In this document: positions 43,186-54,000 of the stretch, in pieces
Numbering within the stretch: the first letter of the stretch is position 1
How the letters are laid out: each line of letters opens with the position of its first letter
Source of the DNA: Actinernus sp. WN-2022
Taxonomy: Eukaryota > Cnidaria > Anthozoa > Actiniaria > Actinernidae
Direction: 5' to 3'
DNA: 64,000 nucleotides
Assembly (NCBI GenBank): GCA_030867875.1
Contig: JAOWCC010001501.1
Coordinates: 30,710,792 to 30,774,791, forward strand
Notes under the pieces: model-generated
What the model was told of the DNA's origin: nothing
Seen by the model: only the letters and a program-made list of their open reading frames with translations
Databases searched by the model: none
Made by a program: the position numbers and the translations under genes

Positions 43186-45249
43186 CAGTCTCGTACCCAG
43201 AGCTCATCTCCACAGAGAGAGCTCTGTTAACAGCCATTTTTTGGTCCTTGCTGATTGGCTAACACAAAACGCATGCGTAGGAATCATTTTTCGAAAACGA
43301 GGAACTGAAGTCGATTTCCGGTCAAAATAAATCCACTCGTACAAAAAGGAAGCCATGAAAAATCGATAGTCCCAGGATGGCAGAAGATATGAGGAGCGTT
43401 GGAACAGTCGAAACCCAAGTTCTCCTTCCACCAGTGTACTCAGTACAAGGAAAAAGATGGGAACTCCGGCACAAAGCCATAAAATAGCCGACAATACAGT
43501 CGGGCCAGAAGGCAGAAATACTGCAAAGGTTAGCAGAACTGATTTCACTATAATTTTTTTGTTTTGGGAAAAGCAAAGCAAACTTAGGAAAATAAGCTGG
43601 AACTTCTTGGGCAAGCTGCATATTATTTAAGCTTACTGATTTATATAACTATGAGCAAGCTCGATTGCCTTCGAGCCAGAAAATCTAAAGAAAATCACAG
43701 CTTAATTTATATGGAGTCAATGACCTATAAATCATGCTAAAAACAACACCCAAACGTAGAAGTGTCTATATATGGCTGCATTGCACGTGTATTTCAGTAG
43801 GATTTCTATAAATAAATATGCAGCCACCAAAACATATATTGACATATGAAATTCCCCTGATTCCTGAATGAACACTGCACTGGCAATTAACACAAGTCAT
43901 TTTTGGGAAAGTGGATAAGTTAAATTTATTTAGGAATAACCACTACAAACCTGACTCTCCCAAGATTGAAAAGAAAACATGTTTCTAAATACTATTATTA
44001 TAACTGTAATACAAGTTTCTGAATAACTACCTGTCTGGCTAATAATGTACCAATCAAATTATTGAAACAACACTATAGCGATACTTCGTGTTGATAAACA
44101 TTACAATTATTATGCTAATGTGACAACCATGGTTTCAAAAGGCCACTTTGTGTCGGGAACCAATGGATCTCTGGTTGGCACATTAATGACAATGGATGAT
44201 GTGGCAGTAAGTATCACTATATTTATTAAGATTGTGAAGTACAGTGAATGTAATATATTGTTTAACTTTTTTTTCTGTTGTTTTCTTTGAGAATTTGATT
44301 ATTTAAATATGAAAGGATTAATACAACTGGAACCTACAAACATTAAGAAATTATTGACCTGTCAATGTTAATAAGTAACTGCAGTTGTAATCACATGGTT
44401 TGGACATTGAACGAGGGAGTGAGGGGTTTCTATTCAATTAGTTGATAGCCCTGTAAAGGGCAGATCACTGGCAGATCGTGTCAATGCCATGTGCTTTTTC
44501 TGATCTAGCATTATGCCGTCGTTATTCTTCTACCAACCATCTGTTCCCAATAATGATTTTGTACTTTAAAACTGATGGTGATAGCACAAAGTTGGTCATG
44601 TAGTTAACTGTTATAATTATGTGGACTACATGTATACGTAATATTCTAATACATTTTAAATCTTTTATCAGAAGTCACTTATGTTATTCTTGCATGGACC
44701 CCTTCAATTGTCAATAATATTGTATGCAACAAGGCAAACAATACTTCCTAATGATTTATGAATACAGCCTGGTCCTCCGTTGTATAGCATCCAAAGACAA
44801 AGGGGATATAAACGACTGTTCAAAGCTGTATAAAAGCTGCACTGCAGTCGAACTCGGAGACAATTGCAGACGCCAGAAGCTGGTAAACAAGTGGTTTCTG
44901 TATCCCGTAGCGGTAGGAAAAACACAAATATAGTCCTTACGCTCCTGTGCAACCACAGAAATAGCTTGAACTTATTCAGAACAGAGTTCTACGTTGATAT
45001 TTCTCTTTTCTTTACATTCGGTGGCTTCACAAATCTCAATCCGCCATTTTCGATGAGCCTCTGTACTTCGGCCAGCATGCCCTATGCGCGAACTTTATTA
45101 TTTACATGACAAGTAACAATTATCCAATCACGGTTAAGTATTTCGATTGATTCTTACGCATGCGTTATCATTTCAGCCAATCAGCAAGGACCAAAAAGTG
45201 GCTGTTACCAGAGCTCTCTCTGTGGAGATGAGCTCTGGGTACGAGACTG
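43186..45249. mobile_element. 2.06-kb MULE-type element, ~100-bp TIRs, perfect 9-bp TSD
   Basis: CAGTCTCGTACCCAGAGCTC at 43186 (arm to about 43292) is inverted at about 45144-45249. The direct repeat CATACTTTT flanks it exactly at 43177-43185 and 45250-45258. A 9-bp duplication and long TIRs fit Mutator-like elements. No MULE transposase was recognised in the interior. Instead there are exon-like segments (see 43376-43529 and about 44130-44210), so it is non-autonomous and may carry captured gene sequence. Confidence 0.85.
43376..43529 (+). other. Exon-like segment inside the MULE-type element
   Basis: Between ATAGTCCCAG/G and GCAAAG/GTTAGC a plus-strand frame of about 51 codons is open (DGRRYEERWNSRNPSSPSTS, then KKMGTPAQSHKIADNTVGPE). 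A second segment ends at a consensus donor: MVSKGHFVSGTNGSLVG through MTMDDVA/GTAAGT (44130-44208). No family is recognised. These may be captured host exons or chance. Confidence 0.3.
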
Positions 45250-45618
45250 CATACTTTTTGTTTATTATAATTATCACACCATTGCACCATGCATATTTTC
45301 CTAGCCTTCGTCTCTAGAGTACTGAATAGCATAGGTGTTTGCGTTTGGTATTTCATGTAAATGCTGGCTGATACGTGTTACCGGTAATTTATACGAAGAA
45401 ACAAAACACTAAACGTTTCGGAGACCAGTTCGCTTCATCGGCGAACATAGTATTACAAAGTCGGGACTTGCACAAATCAACCCTCGGCTCGCGGGGCAAT
45501 GTACTAACTAATTTCCCCCATTCCATGTGATTACTTATAATTACACACGTAACACCTTGTCACACAATGCGTGTCACTTGTAGAACATTCTAGACTACTT
45601 TAACTAATACGACATTGG

Positions 45619-45937
45619 GTCATGGCAAGAGCCTATAACCAAGAGCGTCCATATCTCTTATATAGATGTTACGGCGTTTTCACAAATTGGGCTATTCTTA
45701 GATTATTTTTGCCGCCAATTAGTGGGTTACACCCGTGGCGGAACAAAAGATGCCTCATTGGCTTCTTTTGTTATACCAACAACACGTCTGCTACGCCTTT
45801 GTGATTTTATTCCCTTAGGAATGATTGCAACCCAATACTAGCGGGAACCGTTCTAAAAATAAAGTAACTTGTGAAAATGCCGTATCATAGAGGTAGTATG
45901 GGATATTCTCGCTCTTGGTTATGGGCTCTTGGTCATG
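45619..45937. mobile_element. MITE with ~65-bp TIRs
   Basis: CATGGCAAGAGCCTATAACC with AAGAGCG (left) is inverted at about 45873-45937. TACGGCGTTTTCAC pairs with GTGAAAATGCCGTA further in. Confidence 0.8.
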
Positions 45938-46046
45938 GTAGTACAATGGGAAGTCATTTTTCCTCCCCGATATTTGGGAGACATCTGATACCCTAGAACT
46001 GCCGTATACCTAACCTAATTACGTACTTGGAATTCCTCCTTTGCAG

Positions 46047-46259
46047 TTGTGAAGTGTCTTGCTTTAAAACCTTCAATCGGCTCATTTTACGTTCCTGATG
46101 TCTGTACCCGTATCGACTCAGCCGATGAACTGAAGTGTAAACTGTTTTGTTCAACTGGATATAAGTTTACATCAACTGTGAATCAAAAACTTTTGACAAG
46201 AAAATGCCAAGCGAATGGAAAGTGGACTAAGTTTCAACAGAGGCAACCACTATGTAAAG
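46047..46259 (+). CDS. Host gene exon 3: sushi/CCP-like domain
   Basis: A 213-bp exon between TCCTTTGCAG/TT and TGTAAAG/GTAGGT, phase 1 at both ends, matching the Ig exon. Its 71 codons have the CCP pattern: VVKCLAL, VCTRI, LKCKLFCSTGYKF, then RKCQANGKWTKFQ and PLC, i.e. four framework Cys with the conserved Trp before the last Cys, plus two additional Cys. CCP modules mediate protein binding in complement-like, adhesion and matrix proteins. The exon is intact. Combined with exons 1 and 2 it predicts signal peptide-Ig-CCP order. No further exon was found before the satellite array at 51027. Confidence 0.75.
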
Positions 46260-46425
46260 GTAGGTCATTTCATTCAGACAGACAGATAATCAATCATGTA
46301 ATAATCAGTCCGAAACGAACGCTCTGATTGGTCGTGCGTTGTTAGAGGACACACATGGATGGCGTCGTGTAGTTTGCGATTATTATATAAAACAAATAGA
46401 TTCCATTATGCCGCGCGTCTATCCT

Positions 46426-46567
46426 CTTTTAGTATAAACCAACTAGTGGACTATTACAAATCCTGCGTTCTGATTGGCTACGCTACTATAGGTCTATTAG
46501 TGATAGCCCATGGTAGAGAAAAACCGCACGCATTTTCTACTGTCCGACTAGTTAGTTTATACTAAAG
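46426..46567. mobile_element. Palindromic MITE
   Basis: CTTTTAGTATAAACCAACTAG (left) pairs with CTAGTTAGTTTATACTAAAG (right). The interior has CTGATTGGCTAC. Confidence 0.65.
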
Positions 46568-46790
46568 CAATTAGTCAAGACCTCTCGCTGTCATGGGCTA
46601 CGAGTTAAATAGCCCATTCGGCTGCGCCTCGTGGGCTATTGACTCGTAGTCCATTCGGGCTGCGGGTGTAATTGTTTTAAAAATAGATACACAGATTACG
46701 TCATAACATAAAGTGAACATCAGTTACGCCATTCGACTGCGTCTTGTGGCCCACGTCTTTGTTCTATTCGCATTGTAGCGTCGTCTGTTT

Positions 46791-46983
46791 AACAAATAGA
46801 ACAGGGTTTTCTGTGTTCTGTACTCTGACAAAAACACGACTGGAGCTGTAGAACATGGGAAAAGGGTACAGGAATCACGAGCCGCGCAGCGGCGAGTGAT
46901 TTCTGTAGCTTTTTGAATGTTCTACAGCTTCAGGAGTGTTTTTTTGTCAGAGTACAGAACACAGCAAACCTTGTTCTATTTGC
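46791..46983. mobile_element. Palindromic MITE, ~67-bp arms
   Basis: AACAAATAGAACAGGGTTTT through GAGCTGTAGAACAT is inverted at 46917-46983; the loop is GAGCCGCGCAGCGGCG. Confidence 0.85.
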
Positions 46984-47341
46984 TTTATTTAATAGATTTT
47001 TACGAGCCGAAACGTACCGATCAAAATTTTATTTTCCATGCTTGGTTGAGCAGCTGACGTGATCAATTGACGTTCTCATTTCACAAGTTATTTTGATTAC
47101 TAGCGTGATTGGCTAAGACGCAATGAAAGACTTACAAGAATGCCTCTGATTGGTTAAAATGTGACAGATGTCCGACTCTTGACACTTAACTGATTCCGAT
47201 CTAAATAAAGATCAGTTCGAAGAAGTTCGATGACAGTTCTTGAATGAAATGGCTATAAAAAGAAGCATAACTCGATATAAAAAAGCCGACAAATATCATT
47301 CTTTACGGACAAAATGTGCAAGCTAAGTCAGTTCAGTGTTT
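46984..47341. other. Unassigned sequence, 3' of the Crypton gene
   Basis: Contains two CCAAT-type motifs (47104, 47146). It may include the 3' UTR of the minus-strand Crypton remnant. Confidence 0.35.
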
Positions 47342-49023
47342 TTAGCGAGAATCTGCCCTGTTGAAGCCACACTGCTGAACGTATACCTGGACTGTGTTTA
47401 TTGAACACGAGTTGAACAAACTTCCAGACCCTACAAAGCTGGTAGAAAGAGAAGCCACATCCACAGAAAACGAATTTGTAGCTGCAGCTTGACCTGAGGA
47501 TGGGTTCAGACTGGATGTGTGGTGTTCAGGTGGCTCTGAAGCCTGCCCGGTAGCTGATCCCGTTTCGAGAGCAGTGGTTAAAATGTTGGAGCACGAGCGA
47601 AGCTGTTCAGTGGTAGGACGACGGTTGTAGTTCTTGATGCTTTGCTCATTTCGGTGACCAGATATATTCATTATGTGCCGACTAGGAACTTGTGCATCTG
47701 ACCAGAGTGTTATTGCTGTGGCTCTGACACAATGGTTTGTGTAGATTTTGGACAAAGCAGCATCTTTGGAAATTTCTTTCATCATGCTTGTCAGCTTGTT
47801 GATGCCGAGCGGCTTGTTGTCGTACCAGATGGGATCAGTATTCGACCACTTTTTCTTTGGATACTGAAAATGGCATTGCAGATTTCATTTCTCTTTGAAA
47901 GATAGAGCTTAAGGCAGCTTACTCCATCAATTCCAGAGTCTTCTGATGTGGTGTACATTCGGCGTCCGTATTTCTCAAAGCTCTCTACGTCTGCCGTACC
48001 ACCGGGATGGTTTTTGGTGGCTTCATCGTGTGTCATGGTAACATATTCCTGGTCCTCATCATCTCTGTTGAAAGTAAAACTGTCTGCCTTCAGCTCTCTC
48101 AATCCTTCACGACCTCTGCGGCACCAGTACAGCATAATGTGGAACCAAACATTCCTTAGGATCCCAAGAGGAGTGATTCCTCTCATCACATTACTGGACC
48201 TCAGTTTCAGTATCTCGAGAACTGGCTTATGCAAAACATTTTCTTTCTCATCCATTTTTTGCACTTTTATCTTGGAGTTTAACATCTGGTTTGACTGCTG
48301 AAAATCAGGATTTTTGGTGAACTTTAGACCTCTGTTCAGTGGAGGGTTGTTTAAATGGCGCTCGATGCCGTTTCTGACGCTGAGCAAAGACGATCGGCCA
48401 TAGCACTGGCCATCTTTGGTTCTCGCCTCGGCATAGAATTTGCGAAGCTGACCATCATTCATCAAGTTCGCTGTTTGCCATTTCGTGGAGCTGTTTTTTG
48501 TTTCCTCTGGTAGCACACCAATCTGTAAAAAATACCCTTGTTAAGCCAATGGCAAAGGTAGGGAAACACAGTAGTTTGAAAAAGATGTAAAATGTAACTA
48601 TTAATAATTATTACGTAGCGTCTAGCGATACATTTGTTGTTGTTGTTAGTTTTAAGCTTGGCGCAGCCGGTTAAACTGCTACTTTGCTAGTCAAACAAAT
48701 TTGCTTGATTAGTTTTCATCAATACTTAACATATGCAGTGCTAAAAGAAACTCATAAATTCAACCATTACCTTACCTTCAAAAAGTTTTACCGCCCATTT
48801 GGTGTTTTGTTTTGTTGATTTGTGCCTGAGACTTTTCTACCACAGCGTCAAGATCCTTGTCGCTGAGCACAGCAAATCTGTTTTGTTGATGTTCCTCCTC
48901 TTTTTTATCCCACTCATTCGGCTTGGTTACCTCATCAACTAAGTCTATAAGCTCTTTATTTGTCGATGTCATCTTGGAAAATGTCTTCAAAGTCTAAGGT
49001 AAACTTAGGCATTTCCTCCATTT
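47342..49023 (-). pseudogene. Crypton tyrosine recombinase (DUF3504-like), frameshifted
   Basis: Minus-strand exon 1 starts MEEMPKFTLDFEDIFQDD at 49023 and continues, after a stop, as FAVLSDKDLDAVVEKSQAQ and, in a third frame, KWAVKLFE up to a donor GAAG/GTAAGG (48775). Intron 48523-48775 ends TTTTTTACAG. Exon 2 has GQLRKFYAEARTKDGQCYGR, NVWFHIMLYWCRRGREGLRE (box I Arg), EYVTMTHDEATKNHPGG and, after another frameshift near 47870, YTNHCVRATAITLWSDAQVP (HxxR), MNISGHRNEQSIKNY (GH and catalytic Tyr). These are the tyrosine-recombinase residues of animal Cryptons. The tail is Ser-rich and ends near 47342. At least three frameshifts or stops make it inactive. Confidence 0.8.
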
Positions 49024-49735
49024 TGACACGAAATTTTTAGCCGAAAACTTTTCCATGTCTCTATAATTTCACAAACCAATCAGATCGCGCGTTACTCCTT
49101 TCTATGTCTCTATACTCTCACAAACACATGGTTTTTGACCAATCAGAGAGCGCGTTAGTAACTATCTATTATATAAACATCTATAAGCGGACAGATGCAC
49201 GGCAGAAAATCACTTCTATGTTTCTTGGGATTATATATATTGATTATATACGAACAGCTATATAAATAGAGTAATCAATGAATGAAATCAGAACACTAAT
49301 GACATTAGGAACGTTTCTATCTATCTATCTATAGTATCGATCTATCTATCTATCTATGTATCTATCTATTTATTAGAGGTTTCGTATATGATGGTGCTAA
49401 ACTCTTCAAACAAGCTCCTTTAACGGGAGCTGTCATCCATTGAGCCTTTAGTTAACTAGTTTTCTTTATTTTAACTATCTATTTATCTGTACATATATAT
49501 TTTTAAAGTAATTATCTGTTTATCTATATTGTATAATTATTGTAGTCTTGTTAAAACTCGGCTTTCATGAAAAGCAATATACTGTATATTGATGTAATTC
49601 CGAGTATATACAATACATTGATATATGTAGAACAATACATATCAATGTATTGTTCTACATCTCGATGAATCTCTACATATATTTTTTTTTGGCAGTTGCC
49701 TGATGATCGTGTTGCTTGTAACACGTATATATTTA
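49024..49735. other. Unassigned sequence with TCTA microsatellite
   Basis: CCAATCAGATCGCGCG (49074) and CCAATCAGAGAGCGCG (49138) are MITE-end motifs. GTATATGATGGTGCTAAACT at 49385 faintly resembles a LINE C-terminal VYDGAKLF motif. No gene is supported. Confidence 0.4.
49316..49374 (+). repeat. (CTAT)n microsatellite
   Basis: Interrupted tetranucleotide run. Confidence 0.95.
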
Positions 49736-51013
49736 ACGAATAAAAGATGGTTCTTCTTGTTGTATAACAAAATAATGCACGCTCGAGGTCTTGAAAAACT
49801 GCGGATGCACGAGCGGAACGCGTTTACAACTTTTTTCGTCGCTGATTGGTTCAATTGTGACAGCTTGACATTGACGATCTGAAAGCTCGTTTCTTATTGG
49901 ATGAAGTAATCTGCTAAGAATAGAACGTGTCAATCGATAAAAGTGAAAGACAGAAATTGCAAGAGCCGGCAAATGAAATGGGTTGTAATATCGTCATCTG
50001 GTCAAAACTGTTGCAGGAAACAAAGTGCTTTCTTTTTACAATTTCTTGTCAGCACAGGAGAGGTTTATCTGCACATTGTGATAGTGCAAGACGTTGAAAA
50101 TGCCTGATGGAAAAAGCGTTAGCGAATTAGCGGCAGTAGAGTTGGACATGTGAGCTGAGGATTGCCGACTATTTTCTACAACAACTGCATAGTTCATTAG
50201 TTGACACTGATTACTGATTCTGTGGTCTGAAGAAAGATATTTTCTTTATCCCAAGGAACAGTGTTGTAACTGCTGCTCTGATGGCCGTGTTGCGTAGCTT
50301 TTGAGGCTCTCTTCGTTGACATGGCCGCTACACACATGAATGATAATCTACTCTTCTGAAATTCTGCCAGTTCTGGGTTCTCTGCAAGTTTTATCGTCGG
50401 TTTTTCATTCAGGAACATTCAGAAACCTCTCAAACGAATTTCTACATGAAACCAGAGAAATGCCATTGTATTCTTCGCAATTCACTGTTCAGGTTTCAGC
50501 ATAAAGCAGGCTTGTTACAGTTATCGTCGAGTTATTGGTGAGTCATGTCTTCTTGTTGTGTTGTCACTTTCCTCTCGTTTTAATAATACGCCAGGCTTCT
50601 AGAAAAGACATTTTTCTTAAATTCAACATTTTTTATATCAAATTCTCAATGAGTAACACTGTATTAGAATGTGGACATTGCTTTTCTCAACTTCAAACGT
50701 TTTATCATCCCATTTTGGTCGTTTTAGAGTACGAAGCCGATGCTAAATTCTCTCGCCGATAATTTTCTTTTAGTTTTGGGAAGTGACTTTTATTTTCCTC
50801 TTCTTCAACACACCTTAACAACTCAAAGTCGGACATGTTTTTTCTTCCCAGTCTATTAAATTATCTCCGTTAGCTATATAAACTCGCGAAAGACCATCAT
50901 CGATCCTTTTTGTTTTGATTGGATTCTGAGCGTGCTTGATTTTTTTCTTGAGCGTGCATTTATAACACGCTGAGCATCCAATCAAATCGCACGTTCTTAG
51001 GATGATCTCATAA
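49736..51013 (-). mobile_element. Crypton-like non-autonomous derivative, copy 2
   Basis: Reverse complement of 12978-14452, lacking about 200 bp near its 3' end. On the minus strand the ATG at 50836 opens MSDFELLRCVEEEENKSHF and continues through NYRRENLASASYSKT before a stop. The second peptide is conserved as AENPELAEFQKSRL and SYNTVPWDKENIFLQTTE. Its 5' end reaches (TA)n at 51005-51025, immediately beside the satellite array. Confidence 0.6.
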
Positions 51014-51026
51014 TATATATATATAT

Positions 51027-54000
51027 CTAGCATGTTTTCACAAAAGGGGGTTTTAGGTTCTAGGGCTCCTTTTGTGGAAACAGCGTAGATCTTGTGTGCC
51101 TTTAAGCTTTAAAAGCCAGTTACTCGTGTTTTTGCCGCTTTCTTGAAAGGGCAAATGACAGTTTACGACTTTTCTGGCCTTTCTTTCCAATAATTGATCT
51201 GTAGGTATTTTATGAGGGTGGTGTGGGGTGGGGAGGAGTAGTTCAAAAAATTTCGCGAAAAACCAACTTTGCCTGACGTATGGCGCAACGATTTGCTTAG
51301 TGAAAGATGTACATTTTCCACTAGGTCTGAGAAAAAAGGTGCATTTTTGGGATCAAAACGTTGAAAAGTGAGTTACTGGCTTTTAAAGCCAACAAGTACG
51401 CATTAATTTACTTGTGTAACCTAAATTTCAAAGTGGCGCCATTTCTCGACCTTTTAATGGATTTCGATGCACTATACGGCAATACAACGGCCTCTTCCTG
51501 TACTTTCAGACTGGCGTGCCAGTTTTGCCCTATTTGGAGTAGAAAATCCGAAAATGTGTTTTTTTGTAACCTAACCTTAATCTCTCAAAGTTACTTGTGT
51601 ACCCTAATATCTTCAAAGTGGCGCCATTTCTCGAGCTTTCAATGGATTTCGATGCACTATACGGCAATACAACGTTCTCTTCATGTAGATTGCGATTAAT
51701 GGATGGAAGTTTCCTGTATTTTGAGTAACAATACCAGAAAATGGCCTTTTTCTAACCTAAGCATAACCTCTAGGTCTCAAATAAAGAAATTATGGGATAG
51801 ATCTCACACAAGTAAATTATGGGATAGAAAGGCCATTAAAGTCTTCAACTGTCATTTGCCGTTTCAAGAAAACGGCAAAAACACGAGTTACTGGCTTTTA
51901 AAGCTAAAGGCACACAAGATCTAGCATGTTTTCACAAAAGGGGGTTTTAGGTTCTAGGGCTCCTTTTGTGGAAACAGCGTAGATCTTGTGTGCCTTTAAG
52001 CTTTAAAAGCCAGTTACTCGTGTTTTTGCCGCTTTCTTGAAAGGGCAAATGACAGTTTACGACTTTTCTGGCCTTTCTTTCCAATAATTGATCTGTAGGT
52101 ATTTTATGAGGGTGGTGTGGGGTGGGGAGGAGTAGTTCAAAAAATTTCGCGAAAAACCAACTTTGCCTGACGTATGGCGCAACGATTTGCTTAGTGAAAG
52201 ATGTACATTTTCCACTAGGTCTGAGAAAAAAGGTGCATTTTTGGGATCAAAACGTTGAAAAGTGAGTTACTGGCTTTTAAAGCCAACAAGTACGCATTAA
52301 TTTACTTGTGTAACCTAAATTTCAAAGTGGCGCCATTTCTCGACCTTTTAATGGATTTCGATGCACTATACGGCAATACAACGGCCTCTTCCTGTACTTT
52401 CAGACTGGCGTGCCAGTTTTGCCCTATTTGGAGTAGAAAATCCGAAAATGTGTTTTTTTGTAACCTAACCTTAATCTCTCAAAGTTACTTGTGTACCCTA
52501 ATATCTTCAAAGTGGCGCCATTTCTCGAGCTTTCAATGGATTTCGATGCACTATACGGCAATACAACGTTCTCTTCATGTAGATTGCGATTAATGGATGG
52601 AAGTTTCCTGTATTTTGAGTAACAATACCAGAAAATGGCCTTTTTCTAACCTAAGCATAACCTCTAGGTCTCAAATAAAGAAATTATGGGATAGATCTCA
52701 CACAAGTAAATTATGGGATAGAAAGGCCATTAAAGTCTTCAACTGTCATTTGCCGTTTCAAGAAAACGGCAAAAACACGAGTTACTGGCTTTTAAAGCTA
52801 AAGGCACACAAGATCTAGCATGTTTTCACAAAAGGGGGTTTTAGGTTCTAGGGCTCCTTTTGTGGAAACAGCGTAGATCTTGTGTGCCTTTAAGCTTTAA
52901 AAGCCAGTTACTCGTGTTTTTGCCGCTTTCTTGAAAGGGCAAATGACAGTTTACGACTTTTCTGGCCTTTCTTTCCAATAATTGATCTGTAGGTATTTTA
53001 TGAGGGTGGTGTGGGGTGGGGAGGAGTAGTTCAAAAAATTTCGCGAAAAACCAACTTTGCCTGACGTATGGCGCAACGATTTGCTTAGTGAAAGATGTAC
53101 ATTTTCCACTAGGTCTGAGAAAAAAGGTGCATTTTTGGGATCAAAACGTTGAAAAGTGAGTTACTGGCTTTTAAAGCCAACAAGTACGCATTAATTTACT
53201 TGTGTAACCTAAATTTCAAAGTGGCGCCATTTCTCGACCTTTTAATGGATTTCGATGCACTATACGGCAATACAACGGCCTCTTCCTGTACTTTCAGACT
53301 GGCGTGCCAGTTTTGCCCTATTTGGAGTAGAAAATCCGAAAATGTGTTTTTTTGTAACCTAACCTTAATCTCTCAAAGTTACTTGTGTACCCTAATATCT
53401 TCAAAGTGGCGCCATTTCTCGAGCTTTCAATGGATTTCGATGCACTATACGGCAATACAACGTTCTCTTCATGTAGATTGCGATTAATGGATGGAAGTTT
53501 CCTGTATTTTGAGTAACAATACCAGAAAATGGCCTTTTTCTAACCTAAGCATAACCTCTAGGTCTCAAATAAAGAAATTATGGGATAGATCTCACACAAG
53601 TAAATTATGGGATAGAAAGGCCATTAAAGTCTTCAACTGTCATTTGCCGTTTCAAGAAAACGGCAAAAACACGAGTTACTGGCTTTTAAAGCTAAAGGCA
53701 CACAAGATCTAGCATGTTTTCACAAAAGGGGGTTTTAGGTTCTAGGGCTCCTTTTGTGGAAACAGCGTAGATCTTGTGTGCCTTTAAGCTTTAAAAGCCA
53801 GTTACTCGTGTTTTTGCCGCTTTCTTGAAAGGGCAAATGACAGTTTACGACTTTTCTGGCCTTTCTTTCCAATAATTGATCTGTAGGTATTTTATGAGGG
53901 TGGTGTGGGGTGGGGAGGAGTAGTTCAAAAAATTTCGCGAAAAACCAACTTTGCCTGACGTATGGCGCAACGATTTGCTTAGTGAAAGATGTACATTTTC

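Noticed and set aside
43204..43614. 136-codon hydrophobic minus-strand frame
   Set aside because: It overlaps the TIR and runs opposite to an equally open, splice-bounded plus-strand segment; composition is T-rich chance coding.
45395..45460. Second hammerhead-like motif (minus strand CCGATGAAGC...CTCCGAAACG)
   Set aside because: The core U is C (CCGATGA) and no stem II pairing is visible. It may be another Penelope-type end, but the ribozyme claim is unsupported.
51027..52815. Helitron-like ends (TC start, CTAG end, 3' hairpin) in the 894-bp unit
   Set aside because: With an 894-bp period the TC start and the CTRR end cannot both be satisfied: TCTAG at the junction would have to serve as the start and the end at once. 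The long inverted repeats also do not fit a Helitron.
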